Below are positions 42,764-55,727 of a stretch of 64,000 nt of DNA, piece after piece. How positions within the stretch are numbered: the stretch's first letter is position 1; the number at the start of each line of letters is the position of its first letter. The position numbers were made by a program, and so were the translations under genes. Source of the DNA: Corydoras sp. C115 (lineage: Eukaryota > Chordata > Actinopteri > Siluriformes > Callichthyidae); the NCBI GenBank assembly GCA_019802505.1, contig JAFMOC010000108.1, positions 755,001 to 819,000 of the forward strand, written 5' to 3'. Below the pieces are notes generated by a model. That model made no database searches. It was not told the DNA's origin and saw only the letters and a list, made by a program, of their open reading frames with translations.

Positions 42764-45033
42764 TCAATGATGAGTGTCAAATTTTTCAGGCTCTTCATCC
42801 CATTCATCTTTGTCCCAGTGGCCTTGTTGTTTGGGAGCTTTGGGACCCCCGGCTGGTTTCGCCATAATAATCTGATACATTACAGCACCAACATTAAATG
42901 TCAAAATAATCTCCAGTAACATTTGCAGGATCGACAAACTAATCACCTTTAATGTAACATCATTACGTTATTCATTGCATAATCATTAACAAGTTAAAAC
43001 ATATTTCTTGCATGTCTAACACTTTTACTATACGGCCAAAAGTAATTGGACAAGTGTTCTAATCAGCTGCTTGCACGTTCCAAAAACAGGAACACAGAGA
43101 AGCAAACTGGTACTAGAACCTTTATCAGAAGATTTGAGAGAATTTATAAAATTGAATTTCCACTTAGTTTTTTCAGTGTTCAGGCACTGATAAAGGAAAA
43201 AAAAAAGTTTCAGTACCATTCCAATTCATTCTAAAGTTGTTCAGTCAAGTTGAGGTCATGTTAGTGGTAAAGCCAAATCACTCAAGTGACATTTCTTTTA
43301 CTTGTAAGTCATGTTGCATGAAATCTGTTGAACAACTAAATGAAGATAATTAGGGTGTCCATATACTTTTCAATCATACATATAGTGGAGCTGCAAGTAC
43401 ATGTACAGAATTAAATTTCAAATACTAAATAAAATCACTAGTAGACTAAAAGACACCAGTAATGTGTTTGTAACTGACCTGATCAACACGGAGGACGGTG
43501 ATGGCAGCGTTGGTTGCCAGCTTGATACCCCAGTATTTAACCAAGTAAGGATCTAGAATACCTGCCTCAAGCATGTCCTTTACAGCAGGACCTTCACCCT
43601 TATCAAAGAAAGTAAAAAAAAAGGCTTAACCCATAAAAAAATCTGCATGAACTATCATGAAACATTATGAATGCTTATATATACCTCAATATCAAAGCCC
43701 ATATTTTTGTTGCCCTCGTGGTGAACTGCATACAGTTTGGAAATCAGCTCATTGCCCTTTACACCAGAGTTTTCTGCCAAGGCACGTGGAACTGCCTCAA
43801 AAGCCTCAGCAAATTTTTTAATAGAGTACTGCTCCAGACCTGGACAAGACTGACAACACAAAACATACAGCAGATCAGATTTTAGGGATCTCAGTGTCTG
43901 GTGATTCGATTCGACTCCGATTTTTGAGGTCACCATTCGATTCAGAAACGATTTTTAAGTTCAAATAGTCTATACATTTTGTTTAAATTATGTGATTGAC
44001 AAGATAAAATGACAATGTAAACAAATAGAACACTTATTTAAAACAATTCTTTTAGGTCACCTTCCTGTATCAAATCTTTTTGCATCATTTTATATTTACA
44101 AAAAATAGGATTGTGCATAAAATTCTGCAACTAAATTTACAAGTATTAGTTTAGCTTATCTGCCTGGCTTTTTCTTAAATTAAAAAAAACACATCCATCC
44201 AACAAATAACCAAGAACAAATTCCTTGTATGTGTGAGCATACTTGGCCAATAAAGTCTGATTCTGATAATTCAAAATATTTTAATATAAAAGTTTACCAT
44301 AGTGCATTAGCCTTTAATCGAAAAATAAAACACAGACTTTAAAGTTATAGTGCATTTATATTTAGCAAATCTTTAAAACTTGACCTTAAAAATAAAATAC
44401 ATGCTGCAGTCTTTTTAACTATATTTAAAAAAAACCAACATTTGCTACATTTTCATAACTTAATCTTAAATATATTTTTCAACTTTTCAACTTCGTTTAG
44501 CTCAGGGTGATATCACACCAAATTGGCTCACACATTTGTCATGTTTCCAAAGTACCTCAATTTCATTTTACACTCCTTGCAAACAATTGTGCTCATGTCA
44601 AGCTCTCTATGGAACATTGTCGAATCCAAAGTGTGCCCAAGTGTGTGAGTTGAAGCGGCAAAAAATAAAACTTAAAACGCATTTTAAAATCGATTTTTGG
44701 GCATTTTGAATCGATTCAGAATCGCAATCCTCTGAAGAATATTTTTTCAGCACCCCTATCAGATTTACAGTGATAGTTTCATTTAAAAAAAAAATATATA
44801 TAAAAATACTGAACACCTAACCACAACTTAGACACACACAAAATGTATCACTAAATGCAGACACAGCCACTTCGAATTGTACTTACCTCTCCATAGGACA
44901 TGATTTTCTTTGCGAGCTCTATTTCAGTAGCCCCAGCACCTGGACATAGTCGCTTATCCTAACACAATACAAAAAAATGTGTTAATGTTTTTTAAAAAAA
45001 AAATATATATATATATATTTATATACATTATAT

Positions 45034-45092
<59 letters not shown>

Positions 45093-45098
45093 AAAAAA

Positions 45099-45195
<97 letters not shown>

Positions 45196-48100
45196 CACAT
45201 TATGCGGAACGGTGGCTTAGTGGTTAGCACGTTCGCCTCTCAGCGCTAGGGATTCCCGGTTTGAATCCCCATCTGGGTGGAGTTTCCATGTTCTCCCCAT
45301 GTCTGCGTGGGTTTCCTCCGGGTTCTCCGGTTTCCTCCCACAGTCCAAAAACATGGATCAAGTCAATTGAATTCTCAAAAATTGCCCCATATAGTGTGTA
45401 TGTGTGAGTGAGTGTGTGCCCAGCGATGGATTGGCGCCCTGTCCTGGGTCTATCTGCCCAGCGCCCGAGACGTTCTCCCCTGGATGAGCATGGAGAACCC
45501 CAATGCGACCCTAATAGAGGATAAAGCGGGAGATAATGAATGAATATATATTATGCTTCAAACATTCATTTCATTATCTCCTGCTTTATCCTCTATTAGG
45601 GTCGCAGTGGGGTTCCCCATGCCCATCCAGGGGAGAAAATTTCAGGCGCTGGGCAGATAGACCCAGGACAGGACGCCAATCCATCGCTGGGCACACATTC
45701 ACTCACACAGACATGCACACAAACACACTCTATATGGGGCAATTTGGAGAACTCAATTGACTTGATCCATGTTTTTGGACTGTGGGAGGAAACCGGAGCG
45801 CTGAGAGGCGAACGTGCTAACCACTAAGCCACCGTGCCACCTATTGCTTCAAACATAAAATATACAAATCATATTCTAGCTGCAAACGTCTGGTTTTTAA
45901 TGCAATATCTACATATACAGGTGTATAGCGGCCCATTTCCAACAACCATCACTCCAGTGTTCTAATGGTACATTGTGTTTAAATACACATAATATACACA
46001 CACACACTTTTTTTCATCTGCGATGAAAAGATATATTCTATTTTCTGGGGCATTAATTTCAAAAGAGCACAAAGTCAATAGTATACAATAAAAATTACAC
46101 TTAGATACTTCGCTTACCCTGACAAGAACCTTAAAGGTGTTCACGCCATCATCAATGGCTCGTTCAATGTCATTCATCAGGTTGTCAGTAGAACCTCGAA
46201 TCACCAAAGTAGAGATAGCACCCTCCTCTTTTTCTGTTGTCCCAAACAAAAGCATGTAGTGACTTTTATTGTCTCTTTGAAAGTTAGACTTTGAAAATTA
46301 ATTCTAGGGTTAGAATTACTAAGCGTATGAAAAAGTCAGAGGTCTATAGCCAAAATTTCCTCACCGTGTTTAAACACTACAACCTGAGTGTCACCAACTT
46401 CAGTCAGGTACACACTGTTACAGTGGCCCATTTCTTCTGGAGTAGGGACAGTCTGAAATCACGAGAAATTAATTAATGTAACCAAAAACATCTTATTAAA
46501 ATCAAGGATGATACACAATATTAAAATTAGGGCTTACCATTTTGGGCAATGCTACAGCACCAACAGTTCTGCTCAACCGTCTCAGGTCCCATTTGGAGTT
46601 CAGTCTTGATATACAAAGGGAAATCAAAATTGTTGAGTTGGTGCCTTGGATCTATCAAAGTCTGGCATTTTCAAACATGCTTGTAAAAGTGTATGATGCT
46701 ACATTCTAATCTCTAGTAATGAATTTCGCCTGGTGATTTAACCTCACCGTGGTGTCAATTTTCACTCCGTATCGCTTACCACTACTATTTGGTGGAACAA
46801 TCTTCCCAACTCTGTCCATTAATCACCAACATCTTTAAGAAACATCTCAAAACACAGCTTATACACAAACAGTGAAGGGGGAAAAAGCCAAATTGGATAA
46901 TGATCAGGTTTGATTACATACTGACTTGTTTTATTAGAGTGAGTGATCCATGTTGCCTACTGTGGTTACACACAGACGAATTTATCCTTCACAAAGGGGG
47001 TGGGCAGCCTTGTATACGATGCCCAGGGAGCATTTGGGGTTAGGTGCCTTGCACAAGGGCACTTCAGCCATAGTACTTGGGGGACCGGGAATTGAACCAG
47101 GGACCTTCAGGGCACAGGCTGGTTCCTTAACCACAAGCACAATCTCTGGACACCACTAAACCAGTCAATCAGACTGTACAAACAGTAAATTCAAGACCAT
47201 TATTACCTTACATAAAAAGAGAACGAACAAAAGTGTGTAATAGCCAGCAAATTCACCAAGGAACCCATAGTATCTTCTACGCAACTAAAGGTTTTTCTAA
47301 CTTTAACAAATGTTACCTACCACCATTAGAGGAAAAACAAACAATAGCATACATGGCAGGGCTACAATGAGAACACCGCCTACACCCAATTAAAAACATA
47401 GTTGCCTGTCTGTAGTTTGCTAACAATCACATGGACAAGCAACAAAGTTACTGAAATTAAGTTTTGAACAGATAACACCAAAGAAAAACCAAATCCTCTC
47501 TATAAAACCACAGTATTGGTGGATTGGACCAGAATGGCTTGCCATTATAAATGAAACAATAGATTCTTAAATATATTAGCAAATTCTAAAGGAAAATGTA
47601 AGAAAATCTGTCCAAGAGCTGAATCTCAGGAAAACATTGGTTATAAGGTAATGAAACTGTTATAAATTGAATATAATGAAATTAACAATTCCAGTATTGT
47701 CCCAAATTAAATGCAATAGAAATGTGGAAGGACATGCAGGAAGCCTCGTATGAAAGAAAGACAACTAATATGAAGCATAAATTCTATGAAGCATAAAAAA
47801 ACGTTTTTGTGCCGTTATGGCTACCAAACACTCAAACCTATTGTTAACTGACTTTTGCCACTTCCACATATGTAACTAAAATATTGCTAAATGTCACTGT
47901 TAGAAGTTCAGAGTATGTCTATAATGTTTACAGGTCTGCTTTACAGGAATGCTATTACACTAATTTATTAACAGATGACGGCATATATAGCATGTTTATA
48001 CAAAGTCAACTACACATCAAAATATAAATCCAAATAACTATTATCTATTCTGCTGCTCAGACATTTTTTTGGAATTTACATGATTATAAAAATCACAGAT

Positions 48101-51100
48101 AAACACAATTACAAGAGAATTCCTAAAAAAATAATAATAATAAAAAGAGGTAACACTGAATTAATATATGTGTGTACTCACCTGACAACCATGAGCTGGT
48201 ACTTGTTAGCATAGTGCAAGGCCATGTCTGCTACTTTTCCCCCAGTCACTACCACATTTGCTCCAGTCTCAGCAATAGCCTTAACCTGTGCTTCCATCAT
48301 GTTCTCTTCCCCTTTGCTAAAGTTCATCAACTCCTCTGCATTCTTAATCAGCACAGTGCCCTGATGAAACAATACTAAATCATCAATTTAAACTTTCATC
48401 AAGGCTCATTTTGTGTAACTTGCATCTTAGTCATTAGCCATGTCCACTAGTGTTCCCTTACATGTCCTTTTCTGTACTTACACTACATGTGAATTTCACC
48501 TCATGTTTAGCTTTACAATGATGGATGTAGGGAGGCACGATGGCTTAGTGGTTAGCACGTTCGCCTCTCAGCGCTAAAGATTCCCGGTTCGAATCCCCAT
48601 GTGGGTGGGGTTTCCATGTTCTCCCCGTGTCTGCGTGGGTTTCCTCTGGGTTCTCCGGTTTCCTCCCACAGTCCAAAAACATGGATCAAGTCAATTGAAT
48701 TCTCAAAATTGCCCCATATAGAGTGTGTGTGTGAGTGAGTGTGTGCCCAGCGATGGATTGGCGCCCTGTCCTGGGTCTATCTGCCCAGTGCCCGAGACAT
48801 TCTCCCCTGGATGGGCATGGGGAACCCCACCGCGACCCTAATAAGAGGATAAAAGCGTGAGATAATGAATGAATGAATGATGGATGTACACACTTCAATG
48901 CAATACAAACCTTGGGTTATACATTCAATGTACAATAATGGAACAATAGCACACAATGGACTTTTCACTAACCTTGGTTTCAGTGACCGTACAATCAAAC
49001 GGGCAAGAAAACACAACTATTTTTGCATCTTTGACTGATGTGATGTCTCCTTCAGCTTCCTTTTTGAAGACCATTCCATGCAACATTGATGATGACTGCA
49101 GACCACAGCCCTTGATGTAACATAACCAACACAAACTAATCAATACAATTAAATTGTTTTAGAGTTGTTTAGAGTTTGTAGGTAGTGCTGTAGACTCACC
49201 AAAATCTTACACACTCTCACATTGTCAACATTGAAATGACCAGATTCAGAGAAGATTGATACTGTGGGAAGAATAAATTCACATATTTTAATAGCAAAAA
49301 TAAAATTAATAATATTAATAATACCAAGAATTCAACAATTATTAGAATACCTAAACTAGTCCACCTGGCAGAAGGAATTATGCCAAAGTTAATGTGAATG
49401 TCACTTGTAACTGGCATCAATTATAAAATTGTAAATAAATTTAACACATACTGTGTTTTGTTCCTAATGCTCAGCTTACCACAAGCCTGCGCAATGAGGT
49501 CAGCAAGGAAGTCCTCATTTCCATATTGTTTACTCATCACAGCTGTGCGGATCATGGAAGTCGCTTCGGTCACATCATGCATGTTCTTGGCAGAAGCGCA
49601 GACACAATCTGGAAGAATCTCCAGAGTCTTTTTACAGGCCATCTCATACCCCTCAATGATCTATGGGGGTTTAAACAGTCCAAAAGATAACTGATTATAC
49701 AACTAAACTAACTTTAAAAAACTAACTTTTTAAACTTCAACACAAGAATAACTAGTATGACTGAAAACAATTTTTTTTTTTTTAATTCATAATACTTTTT
49801 TTGACCTATTGCCTTTTTTGCATGACCAACTGTCTCTCCTTCTTCTGTGTTGGAGAAGAAAAAAAAACATGTGCCTGAATGAGGAAAACAATTATTTTGC
49901 TTTGTTGGAGACCATTTGTGTGTTAAAATGTTCCAAAGAAAGAATTTCAGGTGGTTTATTGTGGTAATAAAACCATTTTTATCTTAAAATTACTTGTCCT
50001 CATTCTTTACTCAGTATGAAACTTTTGTCACATTGGATTCTGAGATTCATGTTTGTACCTTACTTGTGATGACTAAATGTCATTGATAACTCAAGAAAAT
50101 ATTGTTAAGAGCATTTTTTATCATAAGTATCATCAAGAAGCTTATACCATATATGGTATAACATCCATCTTACATTAATAAAAGATATTTAACATTACAT
50201 TTATATTTACTCATTTAGCAGATGCTTTTATCCAAAGCAACTTACAAATAAGAGAACACCAGTAGTTAAGAAAAAAAACAGCTACAACGTAGTATAAGTA
50301 TTATCAAACCTGATCATTAGCCAATCTGGTTTCTTCTTTTTTATATCAAGTATTTGTTGAAGAAATGTGTTTTAAGATGTTTCTTAAAGATGCTGAGTGA
50401 CTATGCCTTACAGACAGAGATTGGAAGACTATTTAGCAGTGATGAACAATGCGGAGTGAGAATTAGCATCACAATGAATTTGAATCACTGGGCGAAATTT
50501 ATCACTAAAGTGAAGTAAACAAGTTGGAGTATATTTTGGAAATATAGATTAAAGGTAAAAGGGGCAGATCCAGAGATCGTCCTGTAGGCCAGATTCAGTG
50601 TCCTGTACTGAATGCGAGCAGGTACAAGGAGCCAATGGATAAGTAGTAGACATGAGTTTGCTTGTGTTGGGTGAACACAAATTGGGCTGCAGAGTTTTAA
50701 ATCAGCTGTAAAGTCCAGATTGTGCATGCTACGACACATTACATTTAACATAATACAGCAAAATCTATTTATTTTCATTACAAATAAAAACCAACTACTA
50801 TAAACAAAAAGCACCAAGTGATTTCAGACACATCCAAGATGTTCTACTAAAGTCTGTTACCTTGTTCAGCTCAGATGCATTTATTTATGGACTGACAATT
50901 TAAGTATTTTATCGCCATAATGCCAACCATTTTGTGATGTCAATAACATTTATATAACTTGGTTACCAGTGAATCCTCTTAAGCACCTTCCTTCACATTT
51001 ACAAATTTGTACAGTTAGCAGAATGACTCGTTTTCACACCTCAGACACCGACAGTCCCATTCGGAGCAGTTCCTCTGCAAGTTCCAACAGAGCACCAGCA

Positions 51101-53523
51101 AAAACCAGGACAAAGTTAGTCCCATCCCCAACTTCCTGTTCCTGCATATGGGACGCCATTACAATCATCTTAGCAGCAGGGTGCTGGACCTAGAGTTTTG
51201 GGCAATAGAAAAAGAATAAAGAACAATAACTAACTAAACAGAAAGAAATGGGTTGTTTTCTAGAACACTCTTTTTACTATACCTCAAGTTCTCTCAGAAT
51301 GGTGGCAGCATCATTGGTGACTAAGAGTTTTTCTAAATTGTTGATGACCATTTTGTTCATGCCTGAAAAATTTTTTTGAAAATTGTAAGAACATCAAAAA
51401 TTTAAGTGAGAAATTAAGTATTAAGAGCATTTTAAAAACCACTATAATTATTAAAAATGTACCTTAATGTTCATTACAGGAATTAAATTATTAATATAAA
51501 TATTAAACAATTATTGCCAGATTTCAAAAACTGAAAGTGAAGCTGAGGTGTTAAGAATGAACCATCAGCGGAAGTCCTCAAATACCTCTTCACTGAACAT
51601 TACAGTTGGTACAATGAAGTTAAAAACAAAGACACTTATTTAAACAACTCATTTAAACTTCTAAGGAAATAAATAAATAATTAATTTAAAAAAAACACAC
51701 ACACACACTGTCATTCCACAGAACTGATCCAGTGTCAGCAGGATACACAGTGCCAATTATGATCTGGGGTCGGTCAGATGTTCAGCAATGCTGGGTGCCC
51801 AAATAATGAGTTTAGCTAAAAGGAGCTAACTGTGTGATCTTTTTTTGCAGTGTACATCACTTTACTTAGTGAGGAAAGGTTTGCACACAGTTTCTAAGCA
51901 CTAGAAAACTCATGTCATTAAGCTCTCTGAAGAACGTTTTTGTGCTGATGTGTCAGTGAAAAACTAAAATAATTAACAAATTGGCAACTTTTATGCACAT
52001 CAGCGACCCTACTCTGTAACTATGTGTGGTATGCCAGTTTATTTTTTGTCTAGGTTACTAAATACTTTAAAATTATAAAAATAAAATTTAATAAAAATAA
52101 GTCTCAGCTTTGGACATATGCTGTGCATGTACATGCTATCAAGCAATATGTGGCAAAACTTATAATTGATGCTCACGGCTTGTTCGCTAGTCATGCAATA
52201 TACATACATGTTTTTTTTTTGCATCAGTAAACAACACAAACATCTATATTGTGTGGGTGGTGAGTGGTTATCACTTATATCAACCAAAAAAACTATGTAC
52301 TATTCCTGGTTAATGAGGACAAGTGGCATTTTCTGTGTAGAGTTTGCAAGATTTCTTTATATCCTGCATGCTTAGTTTGTAAACTGGAAATAAAAAATGG
52401 CTGTGAATGTGCATAATGTAATATCAATGCAAGTTCAGAAGAATACCCAATAAATACTGTTCACAGCTCATTTATCTTTACTCATTTCACCAATATGTAT
52501 GTATCTACATATATATAAGTGAGGATTCCTAGGTAAAGTTGCAATCACAATATAATGTCAATCATTTCACGCTGCCTTACAATGCAGCACTACGTCAAAC
52601 TGATATATTGAAGACAAACATCACCATTTGGGCCATATGCTGTTCTTGTGGTTTGGGCCAGTTCTTTGCAGGCCTGGATATTTCTAAAAACTGCCTCCTC
52701 GAGACCTGAATAATGCTGAACGACAAAAGACAAAAACAAGTGCAATTTAGATCACTTTAAAATGAGCATCGTACAGTGGATGACACTTTCCTGTGTGAGA
52801 AGCATACATTTACTTGGAGCTCACAAAATATTTATTTAACCCTCCTTCATTGTTTATGAAGTGATCTGTTTTACCTACTGTGCTTACATACTGAGGATTT
52901 TGTCCTCCACCTTTTATAATTCTTAATAAAATTTTGTTGTTGAGTTCACACTTTGCATGATTTTGATGTGTATTTAAACTGGGTGGGGCAATTTAACCCG
53001 TAACAACATTGCGGATTTTAATATAATAGGAGATTTAAACTGTAAAAAAAAAAAATAATAAAAGGATTTAAGAGAAAAATAGGCAACACTAATGGTGAAT
53101 ACAGCGTAATGTCAGCCATTCTCATTGACATTAGATAAGCATCAGTGCAACCTCACTGACAGATTTGGACATTAGCTGAAGCCGGTAGATGCACATGGTA
53201 CACTAGCACAACGTCTAATGACACAAAATAACCTGGTTTAAAAGACTTAAAATCCAACCCAGCATAAAAAAACCTATTTTACGGTGTCTACGTGCAATTG
53301 AGATGTGTATACTTTGTAAATTAAATGTTTTTAGGTTATTCAGTGACTTAACGTAAAGCCCATGTTCTAGAACTCTCCTCCCACATGATTCAGGCTATAC
53401 CGCTAACCTCTTAGCTCTCTATGAAGAGCACATTGTTAGTAAAGATAACAAAGTTAGGCCTACCTTTGCACCATCTTTTAACATTTGGGCAAATCCCGGA
53501 GCTTTAGGCACGTGGAGGGCCAT
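42764..53523 (-). CDS. cct8: Chaperonin TRiC/CCT subunit theta, 15 exons
   Basis: One of eight paralogous subunits of the cytosolic ATP-driven TRiC/CCT chaperonin, which folds actin, tubulin and many other proteins. Coding exons, minus strand: 53464-53523, 52625-52715, 51283-51362, 51040-51189, 49480-49660, 49200-49261, 48973-49110, 48182-48360, 46538-46604, 46365-46452, 46118-46233, 44887-44958, 43685-43849, 43479-43598, 42764-42871. All joins are GT-AG and in phase, total 1677 nt (558 aa; human about 548). Start MALHVPKAPGFAQMLKDGAK. Nucleotide-binding motifs: TTRTAYGPNG, theta-type TNDAATI, and GDGTNFVLVFAG. The C-terminal equatorial part has PGLEQYSIKKFAEAFE, YWGIKLATNAAITVLRVDQ and the acidic tail DKDEWDEEPEKFDTHH. 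PGAGATE stands where most group II chaperonins have PGGGA. Identity from recalled human CCT8. Confidence 0.96.
43030..43387. mobile_element. Tc1/mariner-like MITE
   Basis: Left end CTATACGGCCAAAAGTAATT; right end complementary in outline (GGGTGTCCATATACTTTTCA, then CATATAGTG). About 360 bp, no transposase, in cct8 intron 14. Confidence 0.55.
43882..44757. mobile_element. hAT-type element in cct8 intron 12
   Basis: Exact 8-bp duplication ATCAGATT (43874-43881, 44758-44765). The right end reads AGGGGTGCTGAAAAAATATT inward; both ends carry GATTCGATT/AATCGATTCAGAATCG subterminal motifs. No coding sequence. Its left edge lies about 24 bp upstream of the exon 13 splice acceptor. Confidence 0.7.
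44998..45189. repeat. Long (TA)n tract in cct8 intron 11
   Basis: Two TA runs separated by a poly(A) stretch near 45087-45102. The open frames of alternating I and Y are artefacts of the repeat. Confidence 0.95.
45204..45545 (+). mobile_element. HE1-like SINE, first of an inverted pair
   Basis: Full-length copy with head GGTGGCTTAGTGGTTAGCAC, B box GGTTTGAATCC, core TTTCCTCCCACAGTCCAAAA and tail GGGAGATAATGAATGAATA. Confidence 0.88.
45562..45841 (-). mobile_element. HE1-like SINE, second of an inverted pair
   Basis: Same family in reverse, starting 17 bp after the first. About 70 bp covering the B box and nearby core are deleted (junction AACCGGAGCGCTGAGAGGCG). Confidence 0.88.
46940..47160 (+). 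repeat. Teleost interspersed repeat fragment
   Basis: CCCAGGGAGCATTTGGGGTT, AGGTGCCTTGCACAAGGGCA, GGGGGACCGGGAATTGAACC and TTCCTTAACCACAAGC. The end resembles a tRNA-like B box (ATTGAACC). I recall this text from fish repeats but cannot name the family. Confidence 0.5.
47160..48181. other. cct8 intron 8, remainder
   Basis: AT-rich intronic sequence. Nothing recognised. Confidence 0.4.
48530..48875 (+). mobile_element. HE1-like SINE with 13-bp duplication
   Basis: Full-length copy in cct8 intron 7, flanked by AATGATGGATGTA at 48517-48529 and 48876-48888. Head GGCACGATGGCTTAGTGGTT, intact B box GGTTCGAATCC, core TTTCCTCCCACAGTCCAAAA. Confidence 0.92.
50205..50760 (-). mobile_element. L2-like LINE 3' fragment in cct8 intron 4
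   Basis: Minus strand encodes LLIHWLLVPARIQYRTLNLA followed by YRTISGSAP, the RT C-terminal SLHWLPV...RTxSGSAP region. The left end is an L2-type tail (GCAGATGCTTTTATCCAAAG on the plus strand). Confidence 0.65.
51363..52624. other. cct8 intron 2, no gene seen
   Basis: AT-rich intronic sequence with a short CA run at about 51700. Two short open frames antiparallel to each other around 52039-52375 have no recognisable content. Confidence 0.4.
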
Positions 53524-53700
53524 TTTGAAATAATTGTTTAGGCCCACAGAGCGAGAGGAAACGTTGAGCAGGAGCTGCGAGGAGCCGCACAGAGCTAAGC
53601 ACGCAGCTAAGAAAAGACAGACCCACTGTCGATAACCGACACATCGATCAGGGCGCGCACAGGACGAGGATACGACTGAAGAGAAATCGTCTTTTAAAAG
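53524..53700 (-). promoter_or_regulatory. Candidate cct8 promoter and 5' UTR
   Basis: CpG-containing stretch upstream of the cct8 start (GAGGAGCCGCACAG, CGATAACCGACACATCGATC, GGGCGCGCACAGGACG) in otherwise AT-rich DNA, ending at a poly(T) run at 53709-53730. No TATA box. Inferred from position and base composition. Confidence 0.45.
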
Positions 53701-53882
53701 CGTTCAAATGTTTTTTTTTTTTTTTTTTTTCTCGTTTAAAAAATCGTTTAGATGACAATTCGAATAATTCGTTATATAAATGTAATACTTAAGTAACTCA
53801 GTGAGTGCAATGTATTAGTGAGAGTGTAATATAATATGTAATACGTTATAAAATAACATTAGACTTATTAATTAGTTCATTC

Positions 53883-53952
53883 ATTATTCATTCATTCATT
53901 ACCTTCCGGATTCCCCATGCCCATCCACGTTTCGGACGCTGGGCAGATACAC
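53883..53952 (-). mobile_element. SINE 3' end fragment
   Basis: TTCATTCATTACCTTCCGGA, then CCATGCCCATCCA and CGGACGCTGGGCAGATACAC: the 3' body and tail of the SINE family, truncated after about 70 bp. Confidence 0.7.
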
Positions 53953-54349
53953 TCATGGAGGGTTGCCACACTTCCCATAAAATACGAAATCGTCCCGTAT
54001 TTGAGAAATAAATGTTGCGTTTTATACTGAACAATTACGGCACGCAATTTGTTCCGCATATTCATAAATGTGCAATAAACATGTCTGTTATGCAACATCA
54101 ACACTAAATATAACAATAATGATTAAAAGCTTCCCCGACTCCGCTTCTCTACACACAGGTGTAACATCGAATTCGGTGACCAACCAATTATGTGACCTTA
54201 GAGGGCACTGTTGTCAATTTAGAATTCAAAATCACATTTGTTAAGTAAAATGTGTATTCTTTGACACATACACATTTCCTAGCTCACAAAATTGTATTGT
54301 GTATTTTGTGTCAAAATGTTTATATTTTTAAGGAATACAGTGTCATAAC

Positions 54350-54694
54350 GGCGGCACGGTGGCTTAGTGGTTAGCATGTTCGCCTCTCAGCGCTAGGGAT
54401 TCCCGGTTCGAATCCCCATCTGTTCTCCCCGTTCTTCCCGTGTCTGCGTGGGTTTCCTCCGGGTTCTCCGGTTTCCTCCCACAGTCCAAAAACATGGATC
54501 AAGTCAATTGAATTCTCAAAAATTGCCCCATATAGAGTGTGTCTGTGTGAGTGAGTGTGTACCCAGCGATGGATTGGCGCCCTGTCCTGGGTCTATCTGC
54601 CCAGCGCCCGAGACGTTCTCCCCTGGATGGGCATGGGGAACCCCACCGCGACCCTAATAGAGGATAAAGCGGGAGATAATGAATGAATGAATGA
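54350..54694 (+). mobile_element. HE1-like SINE with 13-bp duplication
   Basis: Flanked by ACAGTGTCATAAC at 54337-54349 and 54695-54707, so both ends are exact. Head GGCGGCACGGTGGCTTAGTG, canonical B box GGTTCGAATCC, core and (AATG)n tail. A small deletion follows CCCCATCTG. Confidence 0.93.
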
Positions 54695-54727
54695 ACAGTG
54701 TCATAACACAACATAAATTCAATTATT

Positions 54728-54950
54728 AATCAAGTTCAAGTAATTTATTTATATAGCACTTTTCACAATAGTACATTGTCACAAAGCAGCCTTACAGTGT
54801 TGTAAGCCTTTAAACTCTCAAAGAGCAAGCCAAAACGACAGCAGCAAGAACTCCCTGTTATGTTGTTATTTTAAAGAAGGAACCTTAGGAGAACTCATCT
54901 TCCTTGAGCGGCCAGGCAGCACCAACAGTGTAAGACAACTATGTACAGAT
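54728..54950 (-). repeat. Interspersed repeat, same family as 30030-30650
   Basis: Reverse orientation: CAAGTTCAAGTAATTTATTT, ATAGCACTTTT, GTCACAAAGCAGCC, AGAACTCCCTGTTATGTTGT and TTGAGCGGCCAGGCAGCA. Confidence 0.6.
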
Positions 54951-54977
54951 TGTGTGGTGATCAGGTGTCCATATTTA

Positions 54978-55345
54978 TTCATTCATTCATTATCTTCCGC
55001 TTTATCCTATATTAGGGTCGCGGGGGGGGTGGGGGGGGTTCCCCATACCCATCCAGGGGAGAACGTCTCGGGCGCTGGGCAGACACACCCAGGACAGGGC
55101 GCCAATCTATCGCTGGGCACACACTCACACACACAGACACGCACACAAACACACTACATGGGGCAATTTGGAGAACTCAATTGACTTGATCCATGTTTTT
55201 GGACTGTGGGAGGAAACCGGAAAACCCGGAGGAAACCCACGCGGACACGGGGAGAACATGGAAACTACACCCAGATGGGGATTCGAACCGGGAATCCCTA
55301 GTGCTGAGAGGCGAATGTGCTAACCACTAAGCCACCGTGCCGCCC
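54978..55345 (-). mobile_element. HE1-like SINE with 12-bp duplication
   Basis: Flanked by TGTCCATATTTA at 54966-54977 and 55346-55357. Complete head, B box (GGTTCGAATCC on the minus strand) and core. Contains a G-run at 55021-55038. Confidence 0.92.
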
Positions 55346-55727
55346 TGTCCATATTTAATAACTGGAAAAATTATAACAATTAGAAAACTATAACAATTGC
55401 AATACTATATAAGTCCATTGAGGGCATCCTGAGGGCAATTAACATTTTGTCATCCCTCTCCTATCTAGTTTTCCTCAGCTAGTTATGCACTTAAATTTTA
55501 AAAGTTTATTGTTGTACACTTCACACAAACAGATTTTATTTATATACAATCTATTTAATTACACTTTATTAGAAAACGTGTTCATTGGAAATAAATCTTT
55601 TTAAGCTTTAAGTAGGACTAATTGTTTTTTGATCAGCCCTTAACTTACAACACGGTACATAAAATAATTTATAGCACTGCTGCCATAGGATTCAGGCCCA
55701 TGGTGGTCATGGCCCAGAGGAGCTACT

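Noticed and set aside
44979..45230. Frames of alternating Ile and Tyr here, at 33487-33672 and at 57415-57724
   Set aside because: Translations of (TA)n microsatellites on both strands.
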